Of a DNA stretch of 64,000 nucleotides, positions 43,433 through 52,288 are shown one piece after another (position 1 is the first letter of the stretch; every line of letters begins with the position of its first letter). The notes below the pieces were generated by a model that saw only the letters and a program-made list of their open reading frames with translations, was not told where the DNA came from and made no database searches. The DNA comes from Gammaproteobacteria bacterium (GTDB taxonomy: Bacteria > Pseudomonadota > Gammaproteobacteria > JACKNK01), in the NCBI GenBank assembly GCA_024234955.1, contig JACKNK010000004.1, positions 276,001-340,000 of the forward strand. Direction: 5' to 3'. The translations under genes and the position numbers were made by a program.

Positions 43433-44239
43433 TCAGATCAGCTGCCGCTGACTGAGATCCTTGATCAGTCTGACCAGCAACGGCCCGTCGCTGACCTGCA
43501 GGCCGTGGCCTTCACCGCTCTGCACGCTCCTCGCCCGATTCTGCAGCATGGGCACGTTGCGCATGTCCTGACTGCGTTCAGCGATCAGCAGATCGCCGCT
43601 TCTGCGCACGACCGAGATGTACTGCGCCACCGGATGTGGCTGCCGGTTCAGCCAATAAAGTACCGAGTCGGGACGATCTGCCGACAGGTCGTGATAAAGC
43701 CCCTGGGAACGATTCAAGGTTCCCAGGCCCACCATCGGCGCCATCATCGCCAATGGGGTACGACCGACAAACCCGGCCACCTCTGCCGCATCCGACCCTA
43801 AATGCGGTGAGGCGATGGTGATCAAGGCACGAATCGGAACTTCTGGGTGACGCACCATATAAAGCCGAGCGACCACACCGCCCGCCGAGTGCCCCACCAG
43901 GATCAATTGCTCCTTGGGATGCCAGGCACGCAAGGTGGTCAAATAGGCCGCAAGAAAGTCCGTCTGCGTCCACAACATCGACTCCTGCGGCAACGACACC
44001 GTGTAGAAACTGTTTTCGTACCCTTCGGCGCCCGGACCATCCAGAGCCACCGTGCCCCGGCTATCGAACAGACGACCGCCAAAGCGCCAGCCGGAACGTG
44101 CCAGCTCGCGATCGATCCCGGTCTCGCTCCATGCCGACACACTGGACTGATAACCGTGCATCAGCACCACGACATCGGCACGCGCCGCGCCAATCCATAG
44201 CAACCCCATCAACAGCATTGTACTCAATCGTTTGACCAC
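43433..44239 (-). CDS. exported alpha/beta hydrolase, lipase-like
   Basis: A 268-aa protein with a signal peptide (to about ARA at residue 21) and the oxyanion HG in VVLMHGYQSS. The nucleophile elbow GHSAGG is near residue 117 and a late His lies in SGEGHGLQVSD. It probably acts in the periplasm on an ester; the substrate is unknown. GTG start with GGGGAAT just upstream, only 1 bp after the YjbQ gene stop. Probably cotranscribed with yjbQ and mscS. Confidence 0.82.
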   Translation of the reverse strand: MVKRLSTMLLMGLLWIGAARADVVVLMHGYQSSVSAWSETGIDRELARSGWRFGGRLFDSRGTVALDGPGAEGYENSFYTVSLPQESMLWTQTDFLAAYLTTLRAWHPKEQLILVGHSAGGVVARLYMVRHPEVPIRALITIASPHLGSDAAEVAGFVGRTPLAMMAPMVGLGTLNRSQGLYHDLSADRPDSVLYWLNRQPHPVAQYISVVRRSGDLLIAERSQDMRNVPMLQNRARSVQSGEGHGLQVSDGPLLVRLIKDLSQRQLI

Positions 44240-44240
44240 G

Positions 44241-44660
44241 TCATTCCCCTTGCACGGTAACCGTCAGCTGGCGCCGATGCGGCATCGTGCGATGTTCCCA
44301 AAGATAAATACCCTGCCATGTCCCCAGCCCGACACGACCTCCACTGACCGGCAGCGAAAGTCCGGTCTGTGTCAGGGTCATACGGACATGCGCAGGCATG
44401 TCGTCGGGCCCCTCGTCGATGTGCCCGTATAGCGGATCGCCATCCGGAACCAGGCGACTCATGAACGCCTCCAGGTCCCGCCGGACTTGTGGGTCCGCGT
44501 TCTCACACAGAATCAGCGACGCGCTGGTATGGTGACAGAACACATGACACAGCCCGGTATGAATCCCGCCTTGCCTTACCATCCTTTCCACCTCAGCGGA
44601 CACATCCACCGTGCTGCGGCCACGGGTTGCGACATGAAAAGACTGCTGAAATACCGACAT
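44241..44660 (-). CDS. YjbQ family (UPF0047) protein
   Basis: A 139-aa protein of the YjbQ/UPF0047 family. Features: CHHTSASL near residue 44, NADPQVRRDLEAF, GHIDEGPDDMPAHV and the end GTWQGIYLWEHR. The family forms trimers with a metal site and some members show weak thiamine-phosphate synthase activity; the main role is unknown. First gene of a three-gene minus operon, divergent from the HAD gene by 53 bp. Confidence 0.9.
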   Translation of the reverse strand: MSVFQQSFHVATRGRSTVDVSAEVERMVRQGGIHTGLCHVFCHHTSASLILCENADPQVRRDLEAFMSRLVPDGDPLYGHIDEGPDDMPAHVRMTLTQTGLSLPVSGGRVGLGTWQGIYLWEHRTMPHRRQLTVTVQGE

Positions 44661-44713
44661 GTTCCCCTCTGAAGCCTGACTGTGTCTTCCGTCCCTAGTT
44701 TACTTCCGCCCCC

Positions 44714-45394
44714 ATGATCAAAGTCATCACCTTCGATCTCGACGACACCTTATGGAGTGTCTGGCCGGTGATCGCCGCTGCCGAACAGCGTCTGCACAAC
44801 TGGCTTCAGGCACGGTACCCTCGCATCACCGATGCGCACTCCCCGGAATCCTTACGCATGTTATGTCGTGACATTGCTCGGGAACGGCCTGAGATTGCCC
44901 ACGACAAAACCACTCTGCGGCTCTCCGCGCTCCGCCGGGTTGCCGATCAGCACGGCTATTCGCCGGATCTCGCCGAGCCGGCATTCGACGTCTTCTACGC
45001 CGCGCGCAACGACGTCGAATTTTACCCGGATGTTCTGCCAGCCCTGCGCGACCTCGCCACCGAATACACCTTGGGCGCGCTTTCCAACGGCAACGCCGAC
45101 GTGAATCGCTGCGGTCTCGGCGACCTGTTCAGCTTCCATTTCCACGCCATCGGCGTTGGTCGGGAAAAGCCCGACCCGGCGATGTTCGAGGCCGCCCTGA
45201 TTCGTACCAGCGTCCAACCTCATGAAATCGTTCATGTCGGCGACGATCCGCACCATGACGTGGAAGGCGCGCTCAACGCGGGATTCCACGCCATCTGGGT
45301 CAACCGGACCGCTGCGACCTGGCAGCACGCTTTCCAGCCTCACGCCACCGTCAAAGATCTGCGCGAACTGCGGGCAGCGATCGACCCGCTCTGA
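44714..45394 (+). CDS. HAD-family hydrolase (YigB-like)
   Basis: A 226-aa phosphatase with nucleophile motif DLDDTL (Asp8/Asp10), Ser/Thr motif LSNGNAD near residue 128, Lys in GREKPDPAMFEAAL, and acidic motif HVGDDPHHDVEGA. A helical cap follows motif I. It resembles YigB, which dephosphorylates FMN and sugar phosphates. The real substrate is not known. The rnt gene starts 41 bp downstream. Confidence 0.88.
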   Translation: MIKVITFDLDDTLWSVWPVIAAAEQRLHNWLQARYPRITDAHSPESLRMLCRDIARERPEIAHDKTTLRLSALRRVADQHGYSPDLAEPAFDVFYAARNDVEFYPDVLPALRDLATEYTLGALSNGNADVNRCGLGDLFSFHFHAIGVGREKPDPAMFEAALIRTSVQPHEIVHVGDDPHHDVEGALNAGFHAIWVNRTAATWQHAFQPHATVKDLRELRAAIDPL

Positions 45395-45435
45395 CCGCCT
45401 GTCCCTTTGCGTTTCCGGTCGGTATCCTCCCAGCC

Positions 45436-46098
45436 ATGAATGACGACTCAACAGTTCCCTTCCCGATCGGCAAACGCTTCCGTGGTTTTCTGCCGGTCGT
45501 CATCGATGTCGAGACCGGCGGATTCAACGCTCAGACCGATGCCCTGCTTGAAATTGCCGCCGTCACCTTGCGCATGGACGAGGACGGCTTTCTGCATCCG
45601 GATGCCACCTATTCGACGCATGTGATGCCCTTTGAAGGCGCCAACCTCGATCCCAAGTCCCTGGAGGTGAACGGCATCGATCCTTACCACCCGTTACGCG
45701 CCGCCCGCAATGAAAGCGATGCCCTGGGATACATCTTCAGCCCGATCCGTGCGGCGGTGAAACAAAACCTCTGCACTCGCGCCGTGCTGGTGGGTCATAA
45801 CGCCGCCTTCGACCTCAACTTCATCAATGCTGCAGTGGAGCGCTGCGGCATCAAGCGCAACCCCTTGCACCCGTTCTCGACCTTCGACACCGTGTCCCTG
45901 GCGGCGCTTGCCGTCGGCCAGACCGTTCTTGCCCGCGCCTGCGAAGCGATCGGCATCAAATGGAACAGCAACGAAGCCCACTCTGCGGTCTACGACACCG
46001 AGCGCACCGCTGAACTGTACTGCGAAGTCGTCAACCGCTGGCGCGCCATGGAACTGACCTGCGGCGGCAAAGCCCGCAAATCGATTCCCGGCGCCTGA
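45436..46098 (+). CDS. rnt: ribonuclease T
   Basis: A 220-aa DEDD 3'-exoribonuclease maturing tRNA and other stable RNA ends. Exo I DVETGG at residues 24-29 (Asp24, Glu26), exo II VGHNAAFDLNF, exo III HSAVYDTERTAEL with the catalytic His and Asp. Full length for the family. A strong terminator follows. Confidence 0.96.
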   Translation: MNDDSTVPFPIGKRFRGFLPVVIDVETGGFNAQTDALLEIAAVTLRMDEDGFLHPDATYSTHVMPFEGANLDPKSLEVNGIDPYHPLRAARNESDALGYIFSPIRAAVKQNLCTRAVLVGHNAAFDLNFINAAVERCGIKRNPLHPFSTFDTVSLAALAVGQTVLARACEAIGIKWNSNEAHSAVYDTERTAELYCEVVNRWRAMELTCGGKARKSIPGA

Positions 46099-46142
46099 AA
46101 CCCGCATCGAACGAGCGATTGGCCCCGATACCGATGGGCACA

Positions 46143-46180
46143 AAAAAGCCCGCCTCCGGATTGACCCGGGCGGGCTTTTC
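46143..46180. terminator. bidirectional terminator between rnt and grxD
   Basis: The stem AAAAGCCCGCC/GGCGGGCTTTT around CTCCGGATTGACCCG lies between convergent genes. Confidence 0.92.
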
Positions 46181-46202
46181 ATCGTGCGGCCGTTCAGCCG
46201 GA

Positions 46203-46544
46203 TCAACTGGCCTCGCCAGCCCCCTCAGCCTTGGCGGCCGCCTGTTCCATCATGGGCTTGAGCTCACCGCTCTGATACAACTCAAGGGTGATGTCGCAGC
46301 CGCCGACGAGTTCGCCGTCGATGTAGATCTGCGGGAAAGTCGGCCAGTTCGCGAAACGCGGCAGGTTCTGGAAAATTTCCGGGTTAGCCAGCACGTTGAC
46401 GTAGGCGAATGGCACGCCACAGGCTTTTAGAGCCTGCGAGGCGCGGGCGGAGAAACCACAGGACGGCACGTCCGGTGAACCCTTCATGTAAATGATGATC
46501 GGGTTGCCTTCGACCTGTTCTTTGATGACTTCCAACACGTCCAT
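46203..46544 (-). CDS. grxD: monothiol glutaredoxin Grx4
   Basis: A 113-aa CGFS glutaredoxin (CGFS at residues 29-32) with WPTFPQIYIDGELVGGCDI. It carries and delivers [2Fe-2S] clusters with glutathione, often with BolA. The ATG at 46544 gives the normal family length. It lies beside the RNase T gene. About 120 bp separate it from the response-regulator gene upstream. Confidence 0.95.
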   Translation of the reverse strand: MDVLEVIKEQVEGNPIIIYMKGSPDVPSCGFSARASQALKACGVPFAYVNVLANPEIFQNLPRFANWPTFPQIYIDGELVGGCDITLELYQSGELKPMMEQAAAKAEGAGEAS

Positions 46545-46665
46545 TTCGCTACCTCGGTGTGATGACGGTGGGGATGATCGACGCAGCCTAACGCAAGCCC
46601 GACCCGAACATAAATGTGCGGACACTGGGGTTGTGTGCCCTGGGGTTGTGTGGTCTGGGGGATGT

Positions 46666-48369
46666 TCAGCGCCGGACCCAGCCTGCGGCATCCGCTGGAC
46701 CGTCGTTGAGCTCCATTTCCTCCCATTCATTGGCCATCGATCCTTCCAGCAGGGTGGCACCGGAACGGTAGGCACAGCTGAAGGTTTCGGTACTGTTGAT
46801 GCCGACGAGCAGCACCTGCAGATCATTCCCGCCGGCCTCCGACACCAGCTGGGCGATCCGGTCGCAATGCAGACGCGCGACCTGATCGACCAGGTCGACG
46901 ACGTGATATTTCATCGGCAGTCCCTGGGTCAGTTGCGCGAGATTCATATCCGGCAGCAGCCCGTGCATCGCAAACTCACATCCGGGCATTGCATTCACAC
47001 GGAGAAGCTCACGAATCGGCAGTTTGCCGGACTGGCGATCCTGCACGGATAACTCGAACACCAGCCGCGAACCCGCCGGAACCTCTTCCAAACGGCCAAT
47101 CAGCCAGGTCCAGAACCGGGACATGCCGACCGACTCGCCGGACAGGCGCAGGAAAACCGTACTTGTCCCGGATCGGCTCTCGGCCTTGAGCTTGTGCAGG
47201 GCCTGGCTGATGGTGACCCGATCCAGAAATGTGCGCCGCCCAGGCGCGCTCTGGAAACGTGTCATCTCAGCGTCGTCCATGACGCTGCCATCGTCGCGAA
47301 ACACCGCCGGTGCCGCACGCAGAAAGCGCATGCCCGCGTTGTCATTGACACTGCGCACATTCTGGAAAAGGGCCCGAAGGCGACGCGATTTCAACAGTTC
47401 GTTGACGTCGAGATCGTCACGCCAGACCTTGCCGATGCCCTGGTCGCTGGAAACGGCCTCGCCGATCTCACCCTGCAAGGTGCCCAGATAGGATTGATTG
47501 CCGCCGCGCAGCATCGCCGAATGGCAGGCCGCCTCCGCGCGTGCGACCAGGCGCGCCGCCTCCCGGGTCCCTGCGTACGCCATACAGATGCCGATACTGG
47601 CGGTGGTAACGACTTCGGCATCACCCGCCCGAAAGCGGACCTTCCGGACCTTCTCCAGAATATGTCGCGCCTGAAGCTCGATACCCTCCACCTGGTCCAG
47701 CCCACTGCCCAATGCGGCAACCGCGTTCTCACCATGAATTTCGGTTCGCACCCGGACTCCGGCGGCACCGAGTTCGTCACGAACCAACTGGCTCAGCACG
47801 GTGAGAATGTGTCCGGCAATATGCACGCCCTGGGTCGCCTTGATCGCGGTGAATTGGTCCAGAACCACATAAAACATCGCACCGGACGCCTGCTTTCCAC
47901 CGAGTTCCTTATCGACGTAATCGAGAAAGCGCGCCCAGTCCGACTGCTCGGAAACCCGTTCCGACATCTCCAGAATCGCGTCGTTGAGCGCGGAAACCAG
48001 GCGCCCTTGAAAGCCCTCCCCTTTACGGACGTAGTCCACGGCCCCCAGCTTGAGCGCCTTGACTGCAACCTCTTCGCTACCGGCGCCGGTGATGAAGATG
48101 GTCAGCGGAAAATCCGGAACGCCACGGTACTGACGCAGCCAGTCCAGACCGCTCTGGTTGCCGAGCTGGTAGTCGAGCACCAGCATATCGAAGCGCGACC
48201 AGTCGAAGATCTTGGTCGCCGCCTCATCCAGGGGGTCGAAGGTGACCACCTCGGCATGCGGCCAGACACCGACGACCACCGCCTCGATCAGCATGCGCAT
48301 ATCGGGATCGTCATCGACCACCAATAGTCGGAACTGATGCCAGTCTTTGCCGGTTTGGGATTCGCTCAT
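46666..48369 (-). CDS. response regulator with degenerate GGDEF and EAL domains
   Basis: A 567-aa protein. Receiver domain (residues 12-130) with acidic pocket Asp19-21, phospho-acceptor Asp66, Thr94 and Lys116 all present. A GGDEF-like domain follows (about 160-300), but the signature is HGEN at 212-215. An EAL-like domain (about 325-545) starts FQNVRSV but lacks the E-A-L motif. So it probably neither makes nor cuts c-di-GMP and may bind it or act by protein contacts. No cognate kinase is adjacent. asnO starts its minus-strand run just upstream. Confidence 0.85.
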   Translation of the reverse strand: MSESQTGKDWHQFRLLVVDDDPDMRMLIEAVVVGVWPHAEVVTFDPLDEAATKIFDWSRFDMLVLDYQLGNQSGLDWLRQYRGVPDFPLTIFITGAGSEEVAVKALKLGAVDYVRKGEGFQGRLVSALNDAILEMSERVSEQSDWARFLDYVDKELGGKQASGAMFYVVLDQFTAIKATQGVHIAGHILTVLSQLVRDELGAAGVRVRTEIHGENAVAALGSGLDQVEGIELQARHILEKVRKVRFRAGDAEVVTTASIGICMAYAGTREAARLVARAEAACHSAMLRGGNQSYLGTLQGEIGEAVSSDQGIGKVWRDDLDVNELLKSRRLRALFQNVRSVNDNAGMRFLRAAPAVFRDDGSVMDDAEMTRFQSAPGRRTFLDRVTISQALHKLKAESRSGTSTVFLRLSGESVGMSRFWTWLIGRLEEVPAGSRLVFELSVQDRQSGKLPIRELLRVNAMPGCEFAMHGLLPDMNLAQLTQGLPMKYHVVDLVDQVARLHCDRIAQLVSEAGGNDLQVLLVGINSTETFSCAYRSGATLLEGSMANEWEEMELNDGPADAAGWVRR

Positions 48370-48393
48370 GTCAGCTCACAGCAACCAGGTTGT

Positions 48394-50184
48394 TCAGGCG
48401 GCATCGACATGCGTCTGCAGCCACAGTTCGAGCAGGGCAAGGTGCCATAGCTTGCTTCCCAGAATACGGGTGTGATGCGCATCCGGTTTCGCGAGCAGGC
48501 GATCCACGTAGCGACGTTCGTACAATCCACGCTCGCGACAGGCTCGACTGTCCAGAATATCGTGCATGAAATCCAGAAATTCTCCCCGCACGTATTTCAG
48601 AGCCGGCATCGGGAAATAACCCTTGGGGCGATCGATCACCGCATCCGGCAGCAAGCCCCGCGAGATGCGCTTCAAAACCGCCTTTGCGCCTTCCCCATTG
48701 CGATCCCCCAGTTTCAGGTGTGGCGGCATGCGTGCCGCCAGTTCCACCAGTTCGTGATCCAGAAACGGTACCCGCGCTTCGAGCCCGAATGCCATGGTCA
48801 TGTTATCCACGCGCTTGACCGGGTCATCGACGATCAGGGTGGTCGCGTCCAGGCGCAACACCTGATCGATGAATCCATCCGCCTGCGGTTCGGCCAGGCG
48901 TTCCGCAATCAACCGTCCGGTGTGGTCAGCGCCGCGATACCCGGCGGTGACCATGTCGAGGAACTCATCGTGGTCACGATCGAAGTAATGCGCCCGGAAC
49001 CGCTCCAGCGGCGTGCCCTGGGCCGCCTGCATGCGTGGGTACCAGAAATAGCCGGCAAACACCTCGTCCGCCCCCTGTCCGCTCTGCACCACCTTGACGT
49101 GTCGGGAGACCTGTTCGGCAAGCAGGTAAAAGGCGACAGCGTCCTGCCCGAACATCGGTTCGGCCATGTGGGCGACGGCCTCCGGCAAACGCGGCAGAAC
49201 CTCGGAGTTGCGGATCATCAGCTTGTGATGGTCCGTGGCAAATCGTTCCGCGACTGGATCGGAAAACTCGAATTCGCTGCCGCGCTCCTCCGGCTGATCT
49301 TCGAACCCGATCGAGAAGGTCAGCAATTTTTCCTGTCCCGCCTCGGCCAGCAGCCCCACGATCAGGCTGGAGTCCAGACCACCGGACAGCAACACGCCGA
49401 CCGGCACGTCGGCAATGGTCTTGTGACGTTCGACCACGCGACGCAGTTGCCCATGCATGGCCTCGGTCCATTCTGCGTCACTGCGCGATTCCGCTGGGCG
49501 GGTTGCGTCCAGTGCCCAGTAACGATTCAGCGTTTCACGACCCTGGCGATCGATCCGCATGCTGTGTGCCGGTGGCAGCTTGCGGACCCCGTTCAGCACC
49601 GTTCGCGGCGCCGGAACCACCGCATGCAGGGTAAACAGATGGTGCAGCGCGATGGCGTCGATCGCCGCATCCACGTCGCCGCCGGCAAGCAAGGTCGGCA
49701 CATCGGAGGCGAAGCGGAGACGCTTGCCCTGGTGGGAGAAATACAGCGGCTTGATGCCAAACCGGTCTCGGGCGAGAAACAGGCTCTGGTCACGCATGTC
49801 CCAGATTGCGAACGCGAACATGCCGGTGAGCCGGCGCACGCAATCCATGCCCCATTGGGCATATGCCTTGAGAATGACCTCCGTGTCGCCCTGCGACACA
49901 AAGCGGTGTCCGAGCGCGATCAGCTCGTCGCGCAACGCCGGGTAGTTGTAAATCGTCCCATTGAACACCAGCGCGAGGCCGAGCCCCGCATCGATCATCG
50001 GTTGATTGGCGTGATACGACAGATCGATGATCGCCAATCGCCGATGCCCCAGAGCCACAGGCCCATCGCTGAAGCTGCCAGCGTGATCCGGACCTCGTGG
50101 GGCGAGCTTCGCCATCATGCGGGCGAGCGCATCCAGATCGGGCGCCCGATCGTCGAATCGCAATTCACCGCAAATGCCGCACAT
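48394..50184 (-). CDS. N-acetylglutaminylglutamine amidotransferase-like asparagine synthase
   Basis: A 596-aa class II glutamine amidotransferase. Cys2 nucleophile (MCGICGE), RGPDHAG, and a synthetase domain with the pyrophosphate loop SGGLDSS near residue 270. Blocks such as TLHAVVPAPRTVLNGVRKLPPAH fit the NAGGN amidotransferase branch, which makes the osmolyte N-acetylglutaminylglutamine amide with an Ngg ligase. No ngg gene is in the window, so AsnB-like asparagine synthesis remains possible. It is followed 24 bp later by the response-regulator gene. Confidence 0.8.
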   Translation of the reverse strand: MCGICGELRFDDRAPDLDALARMMAKLAPRGPDHAGSFSDGPVALGHRRLAIIDLSYHANQPMIDAGLGLALVFNGTIYNYPALRDELIALGHRFVSQGDTEVILKAYAQWGMDCVRRLTGMFAFAIWDMRDQSLFLARDRFGIKPLYFSHQGKRLRFASDVPTLLAGGDVDAAIDAIALHHLFTLHAVVPAPRTVLNGVRKLPPAHSMRIDRQGRETLNRYWALDATRPAESRSDAEWTEAMHGQLRRVVERHKTIADVPVGVLLSGGLDSSLIVGLLAEAGQEKLLTFSIGFEDQPEERGSEFEFSDPVAERFATDHHKLMIRNSEVLPRLPEAVAHMAEPMFGQDAVAFYLLAEQVSRHVKVVQSGQGADEVFAGYFWYPRMQAAQGTPLERFRAHYFDRDHDEFLDMVTAGYRGADHTGRLIAERLAEPQADGFIDQVLRLDATTLIVDDPVKRVDNMTMAFGLEARVPFLDHELVELAARMPPHLKLGDRNGEGAKAVLKRISRGLLPDAVIDRPKGYFPMPALKYVRGEFLDFMHDILDSRACRERGLYERRYVDRLLAKPDAHHTRILGSKLWHLALLELWLQTHVDAA

Positions 50185-50286
50185 GACCGTCGTTGCTCCT
50201 GCCCCGGGGGGCTGGGACTATATCATTCAGGCCTAATGCGCCGATGTCCCGATCATCGTCCTGAAAGTACCGATAGGTGAACGATC

Positions 50287-50541
50287 ATGAACTGTCGTCC
50301 CGGATGCGCCGCCTGCTGCATCGCCCCCTCCATCAGCTCGCCCCTGCCCGGATTCCCTGACGGCAAACCCGCTGACCAGCCCTGTCCGCACCTGGACGAG
50401 CGTTTGCAGTGTCGATTGTTCGGTACCGAGAAACGCCCCAGGGTGTGCAGCTCGCTGCAGCCAAACCCGGAGATGTGCGGCACGTCACGGGATCAGGCAC
50501 TGTGGTATCTGCGATCCCTGGAACAGGAGACCCACCCCTGA
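50287..50541 (+). CDS. YkgJ-family cysteine cluster protein
   Basis: An 84-aa protein with clustered cysteines (Cys3, 7, 10, 11 in CRPGCAACC, then CPHL, CRLF, CSSLQP and MCG) typical of the YkgJ/UPF0153 family, presumed zinc or Fe-S binding. The function is unknown. The full length of the small family form is present. A terminator follows at 50561. Confidence 0.88.
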   Translation: MNCRPGCAACCIAPSISSPLPGFPDGKPADQPCPHLDERLQCRLFGTEKRPRVCSSLQPNPEMCGTSRDQALWYLRSLEQETHP

Positions 50542-50560
50542 CGCGGCGCGGGATAAAACG

Positions 50561-50590
50561 AAAGAGGCCCGCTGATGCGGGCCTCTTTTT
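50561..50590. terminator. terminator between convergent genes
   Basis: The perfect stem AAAGAGGCCCGC/GCGGGCCTCTTT around TGAT, followed by TT. Confidence 0.93.
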
Positions 50591-50608
50591 ATGAAAGGTC
50601 GTGAAAAC

Positions 50609-50932
50609 TCAGCCAACGAACCAGGCGATGCCGATGTATACGGAGATCACCACGCTGAGCAGAAACTGAATCTGATTCTGCACCCAGTGCTTCTCGATCC
50701 CGGTGACAAACACACGGATACGGCTGATCGACGAAACCAGGGCCATGATGCCGAGAATCAGCACTGGCGTGGACAAGGACGCAGCGCGCGGAACGCCGCC
50801 TTGCATCAGGATCGGGGTCTCGGAGAGCATCAGGCTGACGATCATGAGGACCGCGATCCCGATCATCGACGAGAAGCTGAAATTGGCGATCTGCAAGGCG
50901 TGACTCTGGTGTTGCATAGGTTTACCGCTCAT
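50609..50932 (-). CDS. small inner-membrane protein of unknown function
   Basis: A 107-aa protein with three predicted membrane helices (about 19-38, 52-70 and 86-105) and short loops. I recognise no family. The start at 50932 gives a short polar N-terminus; an in-frame start at 51019 would add mainly polar residues. A terminator follows. Confidence 0.55.
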   Translation of the reverse strand: MSGKPMQHQSHALQIANFSFSSMIGIAVLMIVSLMLSETPILMQGGVPRAASLSTPVLILGIMALVSSISRIRVFVTGIEKHWVQNQIQFLLSVVISVYIGIAWFVG

Positions 50933-51070
50933 CTGAGGTTTCAGGCGGGCGCCATTAAGCCCGACCCTTTCGCAGCTGTTTTTGACCCAGCTCAAGTTCG
51001 GATCAAATGGCGAAGCCACGCATTATAAGTATTTTCAATAAAACTTAAATAATGGGTCTTCGCTGGCTCA

Positions 51071-51271
51071 GAGGGTGTTTACAAAAACCTGAATACTCGC
51101 TGTCAGTGCCAAATCGCTGCTCACCGGGAAAACCCTGGACGTTCAAGGAGCATGTAGGAGCGGCTTCAGCCGCGATCGGCAACAGGACAATCGCTGACGC
51201 CGATCGCGGCTGAAGCCTCCTACTAAACGCCGATCCAAGTCACGGATACCCCGGGTTTTGTAAACACCCTC
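51071..51271. mobile_element. 201-bp MITE-like element with 19-bp inverted ends
   Basis: The left end GAGGGTGTTTACAAAAACC and right end (reverse complement) GAGGGTGTTTACAAAACCC match 18 of 19 bases and are flanked by TCA on both sides, like a 3-bp target duplication. There is no coding capacity. The ends and TNA-type duplication resemble the IS1031 group of IS5, by inference. A REP-type palindrome sits inside. The right flanking TCA is the waaC stop codon read in reverse. Confidence 0.7.
51154..51223. repeat. REP-type palindromic repeat pair (copy 2)
   Basis: GTAGGAGCGGCTTCAGCCGC begins the left arm and GCGGCTGAAGCCTCCTAC ends the right arm. The first 26 bp are identical to copy 1 at 25636, but the centre differs. 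It lies within the MITE-like element. Confidence 0.85.
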
Positions 51272-52288
51272 TCAGTGCGAATTCATCTGTTCCAGCAGGC
51301 ATTCGAACACCTCTGCAGGTGGCAAACGGTCGTAACAGGCTGGCTTCGCCACCGACTCACCTTGATACCTGCATTGCCGACGGAGGCAGGGGGCGCAGTC
51401 AAAATCCGACTTGAGATGAAACTGGGCTTTGCCATACGCGCCCGTTCGCGCCGGATCGGTTGCGCCGTAGATGGCAACCTGAGGCACCCCGAACGCGGCA
51501 ACCAGATGGGACAAACCGGTATCCACCGAGACCACGGCGCGCGCCGCGCTTATTTCCGCCCCCAATTCCGCGAGGTTCATGGCGGGCAAGACCGTTGCCC
51601 CTTCGACGGTCCCGGCAATGCGCTCAGCACGGGCACGTTCGGCTTGGTTACCCCAGGGCAGATGGACACGGTAGCCTGCATCACTCACGCGTACGGCCAG
51701 CTCACCCCAATATGCCTCCGGATAATGCTTGGTTTCCCAGGTGGTGCCGTGAAAAAACAGGACATAAGCGGGCTCGGCGACGGCACCGATTCGGGCGAGT
51801 CCGTAGTCCGGCAACCCCGGGTGCGGACGGTATCCCAGCACCGAGGCAAACAACTGCCGAACCCGGCTGACCGCATGTTGACCCCATGCAACGCGGTGGC
51901 GTTTCCGGTAGGCGAGCGAGGCAAGCGGTTCGCGTGCAGAGCGCCAGGACAACCCATGTATCGTCCCGCGTGCCTTGCGCGCCAGCCACGCACTCTTGAT
52001 CAGTCCCTGGGCATCGATCACTGCGTCATATTCACGCGCCTGAAGCTGGTCGAGAAACGCCTGCCACTCACCGCTTCGCTTCGCGGTCGCCCAGTCCTTG
52101 CGCCAGCGGCGGAGCGCCACGGGAATGACTCGATCGATGCCCGGATGCCAGGCCGGCACTTCGGCAAACGCCTCTTCCACCACCCAGTCAAAGCGGATAT
52201 CCGGGATCGCTGCGAGTGCATCGGTAACCGCCGGCAAGGTGTGTATCACATCCCCCAGGGATGAGGTCTTTACGATCAGGACGTGCAT
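51272..52288 (-). CDS. waaC: lipopolysaccharide heptosyltransferase I
   Basis: A 338-aa GT9 enzyme adding the first heptose to Kdo2-lipid A. N-terminal ILIVKTSSLGDVIHTLPAV-type start, then FFHGTTWETKHYPEAYW and VSVDTGLSHLVAAFG near residue 255. The start overlaps the waaF stop (TGATG). The last codons are directly followed by the MITE-like element, and the stop TGA coincides with its flanking TCA. It is the last gene of the glnE-ilvE-waaF-waaC run. Confidence 0.93.
   Translation of the reverse strand: MHVLIVKTSSLGDVIHTLPAVTDALAAIPDIRFDWVVEEAFAEVPAWHPGIDRVIPVALRRWRKDWATAKRSGEWQAFLDQLQAREYDAVIDAQGLIKSAWLARKARGTIHGLSWRSAREPLASLAYRKRHRVAWGQHAVSRVRQLFASVLGYRPHPGLPDYGLARIGAVAEPAYVLFFHGTTWETKHYPEAYWGELAVRVSDAGYRVHLPWGNQAERARAERIAGTVEGATVLPAMNLAELGAEISAARAVVSVDTGLSHLVAAFGVPQVAIYGATDPARTGAYGKAQFHLKSDFDCAPCLRRQCRYQGESVAKPACYDRLPPAEVFECLLEQMNSH

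Noticed and set aside
47194..48327. 377-codon open frame opposite the response regulator
   Set aside because: Antisense shadow with no family features.
48472..50280. 602-codon open frame on the plus strand opposite the amidotransferase
   Set aside because: Antisense shadow of a clear gene; no recognisable domain or ribosome-binding site.
25636..51223. CRISPR array from the repeated palindromes
   Set aside because: Only two distant copies, no regular spacers and no cas genes.
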